From Flectonema sp. DT1601 (taxonomy: Eukaryota > Euglenozoa > Diplonemea > Diplonemida > Diplonemidae), in the NCBI GenBank assembly GCA_964019425.1, contig OZ025818.1, positions 978,542-1,042,541 on the forward strand: DNA of 64,000 nt, written 5' to 3'. Within the stretch, counting starts at the first letter, position 1. Each line of letters opens with the position of its first letter. A program made the translations under genes and the position numbers. Below are positions 47,507 to 59,041 of the stretch, piece after piece. Under the pieces are notes generated by a model, which was given only the letters and a program-made list of their open reading frames with translations, did no database searches and was not told the DNA's origin.

Positions 47507-50062
47507 ATGAACGTGCTGCTGGCAGGTCTGACTGTGGCCGGATGCCCCAATAACAAGTGGGAGCAGGCCATCCTTGACAAACACAACGAATGGAGGGCCA
47601 ACACCCAGCCTGCAGCGAAGGACATGTATAAAGTGAGATGGGACTCCGCTATTGCCACAAACATGTACAACTGGCTCGCCAGATGTGACACCAACTGGCC
47701 GCACTCTGACCAGGATGGATACAGAAAGAATGTCGGTGGATACGAGTTCCTTGGAGAGAACCTTGCCTACTGTGCGGGTATTTCTTGTGAAGACCCAATT
47801 GACGGTATTGTAGGTTACCTCGGACAGTCTTGGTGGGATGAGAAGGATGACTACAACTGGGCGTCTGATTCCTCCAACGGTGGAGTTACTTCCCACTACA
47901 CGCAGATGAGTTCCTCGAACATCTACGCTATCGGATGCGCTGCTGTGGAATGCCCATCCCCAGGTCCTTACGGATGGAACGGAAAGTGGTGGGAGATCGG
48001 ATGCCAGTACGGAGAGCGAGGACAGGGATACTGGGTCGGTACCAAGCCATTTGAGAGTGGATCTGGTGGTCTCATCGAGCCTGACGCATCATTGTTGGCG
48101 AAGCACCCGGACATCTGCAGTGCTGGAGCACCACCACCAACTCCACCTGCACCAACCCCGCCTGCACCAACACCACCAACTCCACCAGCAGGAACTCCTT
48201 CTGGAGCTGGATGCCCGCAGAACAAGTGGGAGCAGGCTATCCTTGACAAGCACAACGAATGGAGGGCCAACACCCAGCCTCCAGCGAAGGACATGTACAA
48301 AGTGAGATGGGACTCCGCTATTGCCACAAACATGTACAACTGGCTCGCCAGATGTGACACCAACTGGCCGCACTCTGACCAGGATGGATACAGAAAGAAT
48401 GTCGGTGGATACGAGTTCCTTGGAGAGAACCTTGCCTACTGTGCGGGTATTTCTTGTGAAGACCCAATTGACGGTATTGTAGGTTACCTCGGACAGTCTT
48501 GGTGGGATGAGAAGGATGACTACAACTGGGCGTCTGATTCCTCCAACGGTGGAGTTACTTCCCACTACACGCAGATGAGTTCCTCGAACATCTACGCTAT
48601 CGGATGCGCTGCTGTGGAATGCCCATCCCCAGGTCCTTACGGATGGAACGGAAAGTGGTGGGAGATTGGATGCCAGTACGGAGAGCGAGGACAGGGATAC
48701 TGGGTCGGTACCAAACCATTTGAGAGTGGATCTGGTGGTCTCATCGAGCCTGACGCATCATTGTTGGCGAAGCACCCGGACATCTGCAGTGCTGGAGCAC
48801 CACCACCACCAACTCCACCTGCACCAACCCCGCCTGCACCAACCCCGCCTGCACCAACACCACCAACTCCACCAGCAGGAACTCCTTCTGGAGCTGGATG
48901 CCCGCAGAACAAGTGGGAGCAGGCTATCCTTGACAAGCACAACGAGTGGAGGGCCAACACCCAGCCTCCAGCGAAGGACATGTACAAAGTGAGATGGGAC
49001 TCCGCTATTGCCACAAACATGTACAACTGGCTCGCCAGATGTGACACCAACTGGCCGCACTCTGACCAGGATGGATACAGAAAGAATGTCGGTGGATACG
49101 AGTTCCTTGGAGAGAACCTTGCCTACTGTGCGGGTATTTCTTGTGAAGACCCAATTGACGGTATTGTAGGTTACCTCGGACAGTCTTGGTGGGATGAGAA
49201 GGATGACTACAACTGGGCGTCTGATTCCTCCAACGGTGGAGTTACTTCCCACTACACGCAGATGAGTTCCTCGAACATCTATGCTATCGGATGCGCTGCT
49301 GTGGAATGCCCATCCCCAGGTCCTTACGGATGGAACGGAAAGTGGTGGGAGATCGGATGCCAGTACGGAGAGCGAGGACAGGGATACTGGGTCGGTACCA
49401 AGCCATTTGAGAGTGGATCTGGTGGTCTCATCGAGCCTGACGCATCATTGTTGGCGAAGCACCCGGACATCTGTTCTGATGTAGTGCCTACCTCAGTACC
49501 GACCACAGCTGTGCCTCCTGTTCCGAGCACCGCAGTACCAGCAGCTGTTGTGAAGCCAACTAGCGAACCTTCCCTCACAACTATGTCACCGCCTGGAAGT
49601 ACCTCTACTCCTGTTCCGGCCTCCGTAGTACCAGCAGCTGTTGTGAAGCCAACTAGCGAACCTTCCCTCACAACTATGTCACCACCTGGAAGTACCTCTA
49701 CTCCTGTTCCGGGCTCCGCAGTACCAGTGGCTATGACAACACCTGTTCCTACCACCATGGCACCACTTGGAAGTACTGCTACTCCCGTTCCTGGTACCGA
49801 CGCACCTGCGGGTGGTAATCAAACGATGTCACCGGAACTGGGAGCCGGGACGGGGGATCCGGATGACAGCAGCACCAACAACTGGTGGATCTGGCTTTTG
49901 GTTGCACTCGGTGTGCTGTGCGCTTGTGCAGCTGTGATCGGTGCCGTTGTGATGAAAAAGAAGTCTGAAGGAATCCAATTTCTTGATTTCGTGGATACTG
50001 GTGACGCAGGAAACGAAAAAAACCCAATGGACCCTGTAACTTTTGAAGGAGTAACACTGTAG
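47507..50062 (+). CDS. Membrane-anchored protein with three nearly identical CAP (SCP) domains
   Basis: The chain has 851 aa. Three CAP domains of ~195 residues each carry ILDKHNEWRANTQP, FLGENLAYCAG, SHYTQMSSSNIYAIGCA and GKWWEIGCQYGERGQGYW, so the CAP His/Glu/His residues are present. Pro/Thr/Ala linkers separate the domains. A Ser/Thr/Pro stalk has two copies of a KPTSEPSLTTMSPPGSTSTP unit. A membrane span (WWIWLLVALGVLCACAAVIG) and a 35-residue acidic tail end it. The signal peptide is very short (MNVLLAGLTVAG), so an upstream exon is possible. CAP proteins are usually extracellular sterol- or lipid-binding proteins. GC-rich third codon positions suggest high expression. Confidence 0.85.
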   Translation: MNVLLAGLTVAGCPNNKWEQAILDKHNEWRANTQPAAKDMYKVRWDSAIATNMYNWLARCDTNWPHSDQDGYRKNVGGYEFLGENLAYCAGISCEDPIDGIVGYLGQSWWDEKDDYNWASDSSNGGVTSHYTQMSSSNIYAIGCAAVECPSPGPYGWNGKWWEIGCQYGERGQGYWVGTKPFESGSGGLIEPDASLLAKHPDICSAGAPPPTPPAPTPPAPTPPTPPAGTPSGAGCPQNKWEQAILDKHNEWRANTQPPAKDMYKVRWDSAIATNMYNWLARCDTNWPHSDQDGYRKNVGGYEFLGENLAYCAGISCEDPIDGIVGYLGQSWWDEKDDYNWASDSSNGGVTSHYTQMSSSNIYAIGCAAVECPSPGPYGWNGKWWEIGCQYGERGQGYWVGTKPFESGSGGLIEPDASLLAKHPDICSAGAPPPPTPPAPTPPAPTPPAPTPPTPPAGTPSGAGCPQNKWEQAILDKHNEWRANTQPPAKDMYKVRWDSAIATNMYNWLARCDTNWPHSDQDGYRKNVGGYEFLGENLAYCAGISCEDPIDGIVGYLGQSWWDEKDDYNWASDSSNGGVTSHYTQMSSSNIYAIGCAAVECPSPGPYGWNGKWWEIGCQYGERGQGYWVGTKPFESGSGGLIEPDASLLAKHPDICSDVVPTSVPTTAVPPVPSTAVPAAVVKPTSEPSLTTMSPPGSTSTPVPASVVPAAVVKPTSEPSLTTMSPPGSTSTPVPGSAVPVAMTTPVPTTMAPLGSTATPVPGTDAPAGGNQTMSPELGAGTGDPDDSSTNNWWIWLLVALGVLCACAAVIGAVVMKKKSEGIQFLDFVDTGDAGNEKNPMDPVTFEGVTL
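47540..49476 (+). repeat. Three tandem CAP-domain repeats within the gene
   Basis: Units start at 47540, 48209 and 48896, giving periods of 669 and 687 bp. The 18-bp difference is in the Pro-rich linker. Over the CAP part the three are almost base-for-base identical, including third positions. Confidence 0.92.
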
Positions 50063-51646
50063 GAAACCACTTGCCATGGTGCGGTTTTTGTGGCTGACTG
50101 TTAGGATTGATCCGCAATACGTCTTTAACACGAATATGACCAACGGCATTAATAGTCATCCCCATAAGATGCACCCACCTCGTGCGCACAATGGAATCGA
50201 TACAGAAGAATCAAATACTATTTTAAATTAATCCCTCTTGCCCTTTTCCCTCTTCTTCCTCTCTACATGGATGTCTGTACTTTCCAACGCTTTATTTTTG
50301 CATTTTTGATATATGAAATAATCCCTCGCTGAATAAGGAGGTGATATGAAATGAGGTAATCCCTCTGCTGAATAAGGAGGTGACACCTTTCCCCATCATT
50401 AGTAGTAGGTTATTTTAGTTAGTTTTTCCCCTTGCGGCTTTCGGGCTGCCGGCGGATAATCTTAACCCTTTAGAACCCCTTTAATTTACATGTGAGACCT
50501 GTCGGAGGAGGAGTGAACATTGCGTTTAAACGCAATAGTTAATTAATCATGGGGCCATTCAAAAAAGACCCGTTTGTTTTTTTTTTTCCCCCTTTTTTCC
50601 CCCGGCATCGTGAACGCGAATTGTCGAGGGTCAATCGTCGACCGTTCTCATGCCTTTTATATTTTTCTCACTGTTGAGTAAGCAAGCGCAGCAGCGCACA
50701 AAACTGATGTTTTTGGATAAATGTTGGGAATACAACCACACACACAAAAAAAAAAAAAAGAAAAGAGTAATAGAAAGTCTTGCTCTGCAAGATTACCTCG
50801 GCGGGCAAAATATCCAACAAACTCATAGGAATGCCGCACCTTGCCGAAGAAAGAAAATAAACATGATGAGTTATAAAGACTGTCATAGAAGTTCATTTTT
50901 GGGGTTTACAAGTCTTGCATTTTGAATAACGAGGTCTCTTCGTATATTTATTGCGTCTTTCCTTTACCTTATTATAGTTGGCGATTTTCTTGATCACTAT
51001 TCAGCATCCAATCCGTGTTTTTGCAAAAGACACGGATTTATTGGTTATCTGCTCGTTTTTCAAGTTGCGTGGTTTAGACTCCATTCCCATATGGAACCTT
51101 CGTTCGAAAGGTTGGTTGCTGTCTTGCACTTGAGAAACGGGTTCTAACTGCATTATACGACTTCCTTAGTCCTTTAGGATGTATTTACTACTCTCGAAAG
51201 CTGTTTTTTTTTGTTGGCAATTCACTTGGTCACTATCATTCAGTTGTGGCTGTTTTTCTGCCCGCCCGCCCCCCCCCCATTTATTTTAAACGAAAAGGAC
51301 GTAACGAGTAGATTCTTACCGAAAAGTATCGTCAATGAAACAGATTCTAAATCCTGCACTCCTATGAAAGTTTACGACGAAAGCAGGCACATGGTTTGCA
51401 AATCCATCAGTTGACTTGTGAACCTTTCCTGCTTTTGCGTCAAACCAACCATAACTGAGTTTATGGGATGGGCTTTACTGGTAGTGAGCTACGAACCAGC
51501 GTATTCTTGTCATGTTATTTATCTTTTCTTTTTTTCTCACCCCTGTAACTACCCACCCAGATAATTCTTATTGGTTTCCCATTAATGCATTAATGTTTTC
51601 AAGCTGTAACGACCTGCAGGGCATGGGATTGTAGTGCGTGGTCCCT

Positions 51647-51779
51647 GGGTCAATTTGACTTGACAGCATTTCTTTCTCTGGTAGTTTATTTAAAGCATGC
51701 GATTTTGTGTGGACAGAATCCAGTTGTAATGATTGTCTAATGTCTAATTTGTTGCGTGTTAACCCTTGATTTATTTATC
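51647..51779 (+). repeat. Direct repeat R4, copy 1 (second at 54479-54606)
   Basis: GGGTCAATTTGACTTGACAG through GATTTATTTATC, about 130 bp, recurs 2.8 kb downstream in the same orientation with few differences. Confidence 0.85.
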
Positions 51780-52276
51780 CAAGTCCCCCCCCTCTTTCTT
51801 TTTCCTTCAAAACGTAGGTGCTAGTACATTTCCCCCTTATAAAATAATCTCAATATTGCTGTTGAAAAAAACGGGAACTTTCTGCATCTACGAATTGCGG
51901 CCCCCTCCTCTCTTTCTAGTAATTTAGGACAAACAAACATTTCCACAAGCCCCCACATTTAGTTACATAATCACTCTTAGCCAGTCATGGCTATTGCCCA
52001 CTTTGCGTTTCCCTGACGATACAAGTTTAACCCGTTCCCTTATAAATAACCTCATTATAAAGATTCATTGGTTGCTGTTTTTACGCTTGAGAATTGGGTT
52101 TTCCCTGCATATATGTTATGCATCTTCCTCGGTAATTTAGGACAAATATGTATTTACTACTACACTCCCGAAACCTTATAGTTGGTAATTCACTTGACCG
52201 CTGCCACTTCGTCATTCATCCATGTTGCAAAAACAAGGATGAAGGATTATCTGTTTGTATCGTGTTACATCGATTC

Positions 52277-52322
52277 ACCCCCCCCCCCCAAGTCCCCCCC
52301 AAGTCCCCCCCAAGTCCCCCCT
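52277..52322 (+). repeat. C-rich tandem repeat (AAGTCCCCCC)n
   Basis: Starts with a C10 run and then about four AAGTCCCCCC units. The other strand could form G-quadruplexes. Confidence 0.85.
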
Positions 52323-52331
52323 TGTATTTTA

Positions 52332-52435
52332 CTAGTCACTGTATCTCAGAACTAATGTTAAATTATCGTTATGTTGTTTATGATACAATACATTTGTATT
52401 TTACATACAAACTCGAACAGTTAACCCCCCCTTGC
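52332..52435 (+). repeat. Direct repeat R5, copy 1 (second at 54366-54460)
   Basis: TAGTCACTGTATCTCAGAAC and TAATGTTAAATTATCGTTAT through CAGTTAACCCCCC recur at 54366-54460 with a short internal gap. Confidence 0.85.
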
Positions 52436-52636
52436 AAAAACTTTATATTTTTTCTTTTTTTTTTTCTTCTTTTTATTTTCTCTTTTTTCTAAAGGTAATT
52501 TTCTTTGATTAACAACTACAAATATTTTTCAGTCAAGTACTTGATATTAATTTTGTTTTTCTTTAATATCTAAAGTTGTTACTGTTTTTACATTGTCAAA
52601 GTTTCACCCCCCTTGCAAAAATAAGGATTTATCTGT

Positions 52637-54098
52637 TTGTATCGTGTTACATCGATTCCCCCCCCTCAGAAAAGAAAAACTAACACCCACAAGCAAAATA
52701 ATGGGGCGTGCGGGATCAAAGGAATGGTTGTTGACAACAACAGTCTCGAGACATTCGAGTATATTTCACCACCGCAGACTGGTGTTCATATGCCTATAGT
52801 TATCGACAACAACAGTATCAACGCAATCGAACTTGCTTCACCACCACAAACTAATGTTCATATGGAGGTCAGAAACAATAGTCTCATTGCGACTGAGGCG
52901 ATATCACCACCATGTTTTGAAACTCCTGAACATCGACATGTTTTTGAAACACCGGTAAAACAAAAGTCGGGAGGCAAAATCAAAACACCGACAACCAACA
53001 AGATTGTCCCACAAGAACCACTAACTTGTTGGAATGGACACAATCGGGAGCATATTATGATTTAGCAATGAATAGGCAACCGAACAAGATTGTTACAACA
53101 TACACTTCGCCATCGTTAAAAGTAACAACTCCGAAAACGGTAACACGAAATAACACTGTTGTCATAGACATAGAAGATATTACGAACCTCGTGACTTCAA
53201 TGCCGGAAAGTTTAAGTGATGCCCTTGAACCTTGTTCAAAACGTAACAAAAAGTCCAATATACTGTCTCATAAACATGCTATGAAGCAATCCAAAAAGAA
53301 AGCTTTCAATAATGGATCTCACAAGTCAATCATCCCTAAAATTAAAGTCATTACACAATCACGTACGCAGATTAAGGATAAAACATCGGAACCTATCAAT
53401 GAAGAATCTAGTAAGACACTTCCCCAACTTAAAGATGAAACCGGAAGCAAGAACCGTCCTACAAAGATACAACGCATATCAAGAGGAAATGTAAATATTA
53501 CTTCAAGACTAAAAAATCAATTATTCTCAAAGGACTTTCCATATTACATGGATCATGATAATACAACGTATGAAGTCAACAACAGTGATGGCTCCAACAA
53601 GGTCACAATGGTCGTCAAGGAGAAGAAACTAAACAGCAGTCTATCAAAAGAAGTGCAAAACTAATAACACAAATTCTTGAGAAAGAGGAAAGTACACTAA
53701 CTACATCAAAAAGAGATACCCGCAAAAGATTAAATTCTGAAAGCCCGATTCCAATAATCGAATTTAATGGATACATGGACAAGGACAAGAGAAAAAAGTT
53801 AGAGAAAAAGAACGGATCTAAAAGTAAATGCAAGATCAAAGTTGAGGTTAATAAGATGCTAGTCGCTTCAGCAAAAAAGAAGGAGAAGTCGAAATATACA
53901 AAGAGACTAAATTCTGAAAGTCCTTTGCAGCCGCTACTAAGAAAAGATGTACGAAAGAAACGAGCCAAACAAGAAGATATCAACACACCTAAAAGTGAAG
54001 ATAAAGAGAACGTTACGAACATCTTAGATACTCCTTCGACTCCTGTTTTACATGATTTTGAAGATGTATCAGATTATGCATCAGATCTTGATAATTAA
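52637..54098 (+). pseudogene. Frame-broken lysine-rich gene of unknown function
   Basis: Three long frames succeed and overlap one another: 52637-53065, 53026-53664 and a last frame ending at TAA 54098, open from about 53593. All three have similar composition (Lys, Ser, Thr, Asn) and dense coding-like sequence. The natural reading is one gene broken by two frame changes, near 53026-53065 and near 53593-53664, or by sequencing errors. The first part has three ~23-residue repeats (DNNS..E..SPPQT.VHM; 52731-52930). The last part has two copies of KRLNSESP. Likely nuclear or nucleic-acid binding by charge only. No family recognised. Short introns are not evident at the overlaps. Confidence 0.5.
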
Positions 54099-54276
54099 TC
54101 ATCTTATACTTTCTACATTTATTGTAGAAGAGTGCTCCACTAGTAGTGCGCTACGAACTAGTAACAACAAGAGGAATGTTTTTTTTATAAACATTATAAC
54201 AAAGTAACTACATCCTAGTCTTGCTAACTAAGATGCTTCAGTCACAACAGATGATTGACTTACTTCTACACCATAA

Positions 54277-54606
54277 CTGATGATGAGAGAATAGAGGTAA
54301 GAGGTATATGGATTACTCTCGAAACCTAAATAGTTACTTTAAAAGGCTAAGTTAAGCATCACACCTAGTCACTGTATCTCAGAACTAATGTTAAATTATC
54401 GTTATGTTGTTTACATTTGTATTTTACGTACAAAATCAAACAGTTAACCCCCCTTGGAAAGGTAGCATCCAGTCACGCGGGTCAATTTGACTTGACAGCA
54501 TTTCTTTCTCTGGTAGTTTATTTAAAGCATGCGATTTTGTGTGGACAGAATCCAGTTATAATGATTCATGTCTAATTTGTTGCGTGTTAACCTTGATTTA
54601 TTTATC
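54277..54606 (+). repeat. Composite of three segments found elsewhere in the window
   Basis: 54277-54366 matches 21785-21882, the coiled-coil gene start. 54366-54460 matches 52332-52435, and 54479-54606 matches 51647-51779. All are in the same orientation. Confidence 0.8.
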
Positions 54607-54626
54607 AAGACCCCAAAAAAAATCCA

Positions 54627-56921
54627 ATGACATCTACGCCAAATGAAGTCCCAGTTGCTACACAGAATGACGAAACCAGAATGTACTTGAGGGAGACGAG
54701 AACGAAGATTAAAATGATCGAAAAAAAAATGGAGAATCTAGATGACTCTCAAAACGCAATTGAGTTAAAAAAAACTGAACAAACAAGCTCTGATTCCTGA
54801 AGAAATCATTGCTGATAGGAATTATACTAAGCTAACAACGGAATTACAAGAACTGAAGTCTGCAGAGAAAGACTACAGGGAGATGTTGAAGCCTACTGAG
54901 GTATACCTTTTACTTTTTTGTTTGTAACACATTTCGGTAAACCCGTCTGAACAGGTCCGACCTTTTTCTGTTTTGGTCACCGACAGCCCTTCGTTCAATA
55001 AAAAAACCAATCCACACACAGAAAAAACCCCGTGAAATCGTTGCGGATATTTTGAACAAAGTTAGTGAAGAAGACTTGCAGAGGAAATTATCGAACCCTC
55101 GTGTTCTTGTTTCTTCATCTGGATCGAAATGGGACTATCAAGAGAATTGGGGATTCAAAAAAGAGCTTTGTAAGACATTCGTTAACAACCTAAATGAGTT
55201 TAACAGCAAGAAAGTATTAGATAAGAATAGCAGTCCTGTACCTTCTTGTTTGTGGCATTGGCGAGGGCAAGAGCCGGGGACTTCAGGAAGCGCCGAAGAT
55301 GCTGAAGAAACTGGCGGAAGATTCCAAGACATTCAGCCAAGTGTTGGTGTTCCAAGTAACCTTTGACACCGGTGGACAAGAAATTGAATACTCGTGAGCA
55401 AGTCCCGCTGCGGATCCTTTACCACCTTTCTAATCGGACTGTCAGTTATAGTCAATTCGAGACCTCTTATGGAAAAAAAGGGCTGACCCCTGGATTACCT
55501 GGCAAAAGACAACGGCAAGCCATCAGCTGTGTTACTGATGATTGATGGTGTCCATAACTTGGCTGACAACCCCATTGAACTACCTACAAACGACCCTCTC
55601 TGCACATTTCTTCGCAACGTTGTGAGCGGCGATTACATTTTGGGCAAACAACAACGGCATTTCATCTTCCCGCTGTGTTCCTGCACCGCAAGTATTACTG
55701 CCATCCAAGCTCTAAAGCAATCCAGCACCGAGAAAGCATGGATTCCTCTGCCAAAGCTAATTACTGTCCCATTGGAAAACGGGAAACAAATCCGAATCAC
55801 CCAGGAGCAGCTCAGCGTCATGGGGGGACATGGCAGGGCCGTGGAGGTTTTGATGAATATCATTGCGAACAATACGGAGCAATCTATGACTGATATCCAA
55901 CTCTACAGTGAAGTTGCTGAACAGCTGACATCGAATAAATCGGGATTTGGGGGATTCGAGTCTGATATTGAAGGCCTGCTTCCTGAGAGATACGCTCGTC
56001 CCAGGACGAGACGATGCTAACATTCCAGTTGGGGAGGGCAAGCAGCTTCATGTGAGTACCTTCACTCAGCATGGGCTTCTCAGAATTGAGAACCAGAAAC
56101 TGACAATTGCACCGATCTGGTTACTCATGAACAAAAAGCAGAAAAACGGGCATATTCTGCAAGGTTGGCAAGGGGCGACAGCAGTTAGTGAAGTACAGTG
56201 GGAGGAGTTCGGGGCATGGTTCCGAATGTTTCTGTCGAGGGTACATGAGGATGGTGGCGAGACTATAGGCCTCAAGGACTTCCACAAAGGGATGCTTTGG
56301 GTTGACGACTCCAACCCACCGACGTTCAATAATGTTCCAGTCACGCATGTTCTACAAAGTAAATGCAAAGTCTCAACGAAGAGCGAATCGAAGGCTGAGG
56401 AAATCAAAAAGGAGTCCCAGGCCGGTAGTTGGAATATCAAAGTCGAGAGCAAGGAAGTTGACATCAAAGATGGAAAGTCCATTGTGATCAATGCAAAAGG
56501 TGCATCTGCAGGCGACAGCTTTATCCCTCTGACCAACTTGCAGGGTGAAATCTTCACTGAAGTCTATCAGCAGAAGTTGTATTTGAAGATCGTTTTTCCT
56601 AAGTCGGACGAAAGATTTCTGGATTTTGCTATGTCGGAGATACATAAAGCAGTGGGGGATAACGATGTTCTGATATTCTCCACCCAGGCTGAGTTTCCCA
56701 GTAGCTGGGAGTCTTTATTAAAAGGGAAACTCGTTGGAGTTGTGCATCGTTCGAATTTCAATGTTTACTTCGGACCGTTCGCTGCTTTCTGGCCGAGGAA
56801 GCCCACACATTCACCAAGCTCATCCTTGCTCAGACATCGTGCTATGAGCTGGGTTCCAACACAATTCAAATTCCAAAGACCTCCAACAAACGTGGTCCGC
56901 AGAATCTGCAGGGTTTTATAG
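54627..56921 (+). pseudogene. Broken CRN/RHS-type P-loop NTPase gene with C-terminal domain
   Basis: A charged helical N-terminal part, a Walker A-like GIGEGKS near 55265, a Walker B-like LLMIDGVHNL near 55535, and the late NTPase pattern IPLPKLITVP and SVMGGHGRAVEVLMN are recognisable. They resemble the NTPase shared by crinkler proteins and kinetoplastid retrotransposon hot spot proteins. A C-terminal alpha/beta domain (56530-56800, with EIFTEVYQQKLYLKIVF) may be nuclease-like. The pieces lie in several frames, about three or four breaks, and one GT-AG intron is likely. It looks like a decayed family member. The family call is by pattern only. Confidence 0.5.
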
Positions 56922-57177
56922 TGTCCGAATCCACTAAACAGTCATCTTTTGCGGTACTTTTTACACAAGAGCCTTTAGGCAGCGGCCTTTAGGCAAGGCG
57001 AATTGCTGTGATTGAAAACCGATCATTTCTTATGGTCATGATTTATTTTCCCCATGCGACAGGATTTTGTCTGCGAAATTCAACGAAATATAAGGTTAAT
57101 CTGAATGGTTTTTTTTTGTTTTGCTTAAGTATGCTAAAATGACAACAATGGCTCGGTATAGTGGATATGTGGATTAT

Positions 57178-57320
57178 TTCAAGTTAACCATTTTTTTCTT
57201 TGTGAACAACTTTATTTTACAACTTCGTTACCTCAGTTTTTATTCCCTGTATTAGGCTTTTTGGCCTTTCCTCTTTTGGGTCCCTGAACAAAAAACAGCC
57301 GTCAGCGGGTTCAAAAAAAA
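57178..57320 (+). repeat. Dispersed repeat R1, copy B
   Basis: GAACAACTTTATTTTACAAC through CCTGTATTAGGCTTTTTGGC matches copy A at 45184-45420 and copy D at 60290-60555. Confidence 0.7.
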
Positions 57321-57480
57321 AGTTTTTCCTTGGAACTCAAAAAATCCTAGAATTCATTCAGGTAATTTTCCACCAGCACTGCAGAGAAAGAATCAAAGGA
57401 ATCAGACAGGAAAGTGTATGATTCCAAAGTTGGAAAAATGAACAAAACAACAGAGACATTTTTTATAATTATTTATATAT

Positions 57481-57672
57481 GAGGCGGTGCAGAAACCCCC
57501 CCCCCAATTTTTACCAGGCTATTCTGTGGGCACCTAATACCCAATCCGAGCTCACCACCCCACGAAAATACTATCCAAAAAACTCAAATCCGGTACTGGG
57601 GCATCCTCTAACTGCTCACCAGTTTCAAAATTCTATATTTTTTGACTGTTTCTGGTACTTTTGCCTTGTGTC
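57481..57672 (+). repeat. Left terminal inverted repeat
   Basis: Pairs with 59042-59233 on the reverse strand at roughly nine in ten bases by eye. Includes a C10-11 run. Confidence 0.8.
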
Positions 57673-59041
57673 TCTGTTGGTTGCCCTCAAAATACTCAAA
57701 AACCAGCTTAGCAGCTACATTGCAGAAATTTGTTTACACCCTGGGTTCCTATGAAGACTGGAATGATAGGAACAGGAGAAGTGATGAGACAGGAGAATCA
57801 TAGATCCCGTGAGAACTGCAGAGTACGATATCGGGTGGTGATTCTGAGTCACCCTTGCTGGCAGTGATGATTGGGCAATGTGAGCATGCTGTTCACAATA
57901 AGTACACCCTCAGGATTACTGGAGTTTTTCTAGAATCTATAGCCGCTTGAGGACGCTGCTACAAGCTCTATGTTCCAGTGGCTAGGGATAGCAGAAGTGA
58001 ATAAGACTAGGATAGTAGTAGGAAAGGAATTGCTGGAAGAATAGGGACAAGAAGGTGGAGTCAGTGGTTGCCTGTCAGTTGTAACACCTGACATGAAAAA
58101 TCAGGTTCAATAAGAACTGGTAACCACTAGTGGTACCATAATATAAAACTCCTCCAAGTATCAAAAAAAAGGAGAGAGGCGGTTACTTTTACTGTTACTG
58201 TTGAAAACATGATGACCTCGTATCAACTAGTCGATAATAACTCCACTCTAAAAGGCACTATCTCATACACACAGTACTGTTCTCTAGCTGGAGTTGAGTT
58301 TCAGCAGTTACGACGCTGTACGAATGTGTGCAACTACCGTCTCATCGACAAGAATCCATAAAAGAAGCTTGCCTGCCCGGCATCTTCAGTATTCGCCACA
58401 TGTATCTGTGATGTTGACAGACGTAATGGGTGGATCTCTGGGGCCTTCAACATCATCGTAACTTCCTTCTGGCGCTCATAAAGTCCGAAGCTGAGAAGCG
58501 AACAACAATGAGAGGAATTATTGAAATAGATTCTCACATTGGAGATAAGAGACATGTCAGGTGTATTGAGAAGATACATCTAATCCATCCTGGTGACTAT
58601 ATCATGACTCTGGATTATAAAGAAAAGCTTCTAATGACAGAAGGGCCAAATTCCCCTTTCTATCAACAGGGGAAATAGTCTGCTTGGATGTGTACTACAT
58701 GAACAGTTCGGAACTGAGGTTCAGTGTGGCCATAACAACTTCCTACTCCCACACATCAACCAGAATACGATAGTAACGTATCCGGTTATGAATAAGTTCT
58801 TCTTGATGTCTGAGAATGACAAGATGATTCAGGCTTTTTGAACACAACCGTCATCAGCCTGTTCTGTAAAATAGGTTAATCAGCTTGGGTTAACTTTTTC
58901 CCTAGTCGGCATGGCAAGTCCGAATGTGATCAACACTTTGGCAATATCACATCTGTGCTGACACTCGAATCTAAATCGCAGGAAATCTGGGCCTTCAAGA
59001 AAAGCAAAATTTCAAACATAATTTCTACCAGTGCTACACAG

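Larger units (their letters stand above)
50063..52636. other. 2.5-kb region of degenerate repeats, no supported gene
   Basis: A TAATCCCT..GCTGAATAAGGAGGTGA unit occurs twice at 50319-50385. Segments 51107-51245 and 52068-52215 are diverged copies of one another. Segments 52230-52290 and 52615-52670 also match. C-rich tracts lie at 51269, 51785 and 52277-52322. A 14-bp palindrome ATTAATGCATTAAT is at about 51584. Confidence 0.6.

Noticed and set aside
48089-49758. Long minus-strand frames across the CAP repeats
   Set aside because: Repeated copies of the same antisense frame, explained by the codon bias of the true gene.
51584-51597. Perfect palindrome ATTAATGCATTAAT
   Set aside because: A 14-bp AT-rich palindrome is expected by chance in this composition, and nothing around it supports an operator.
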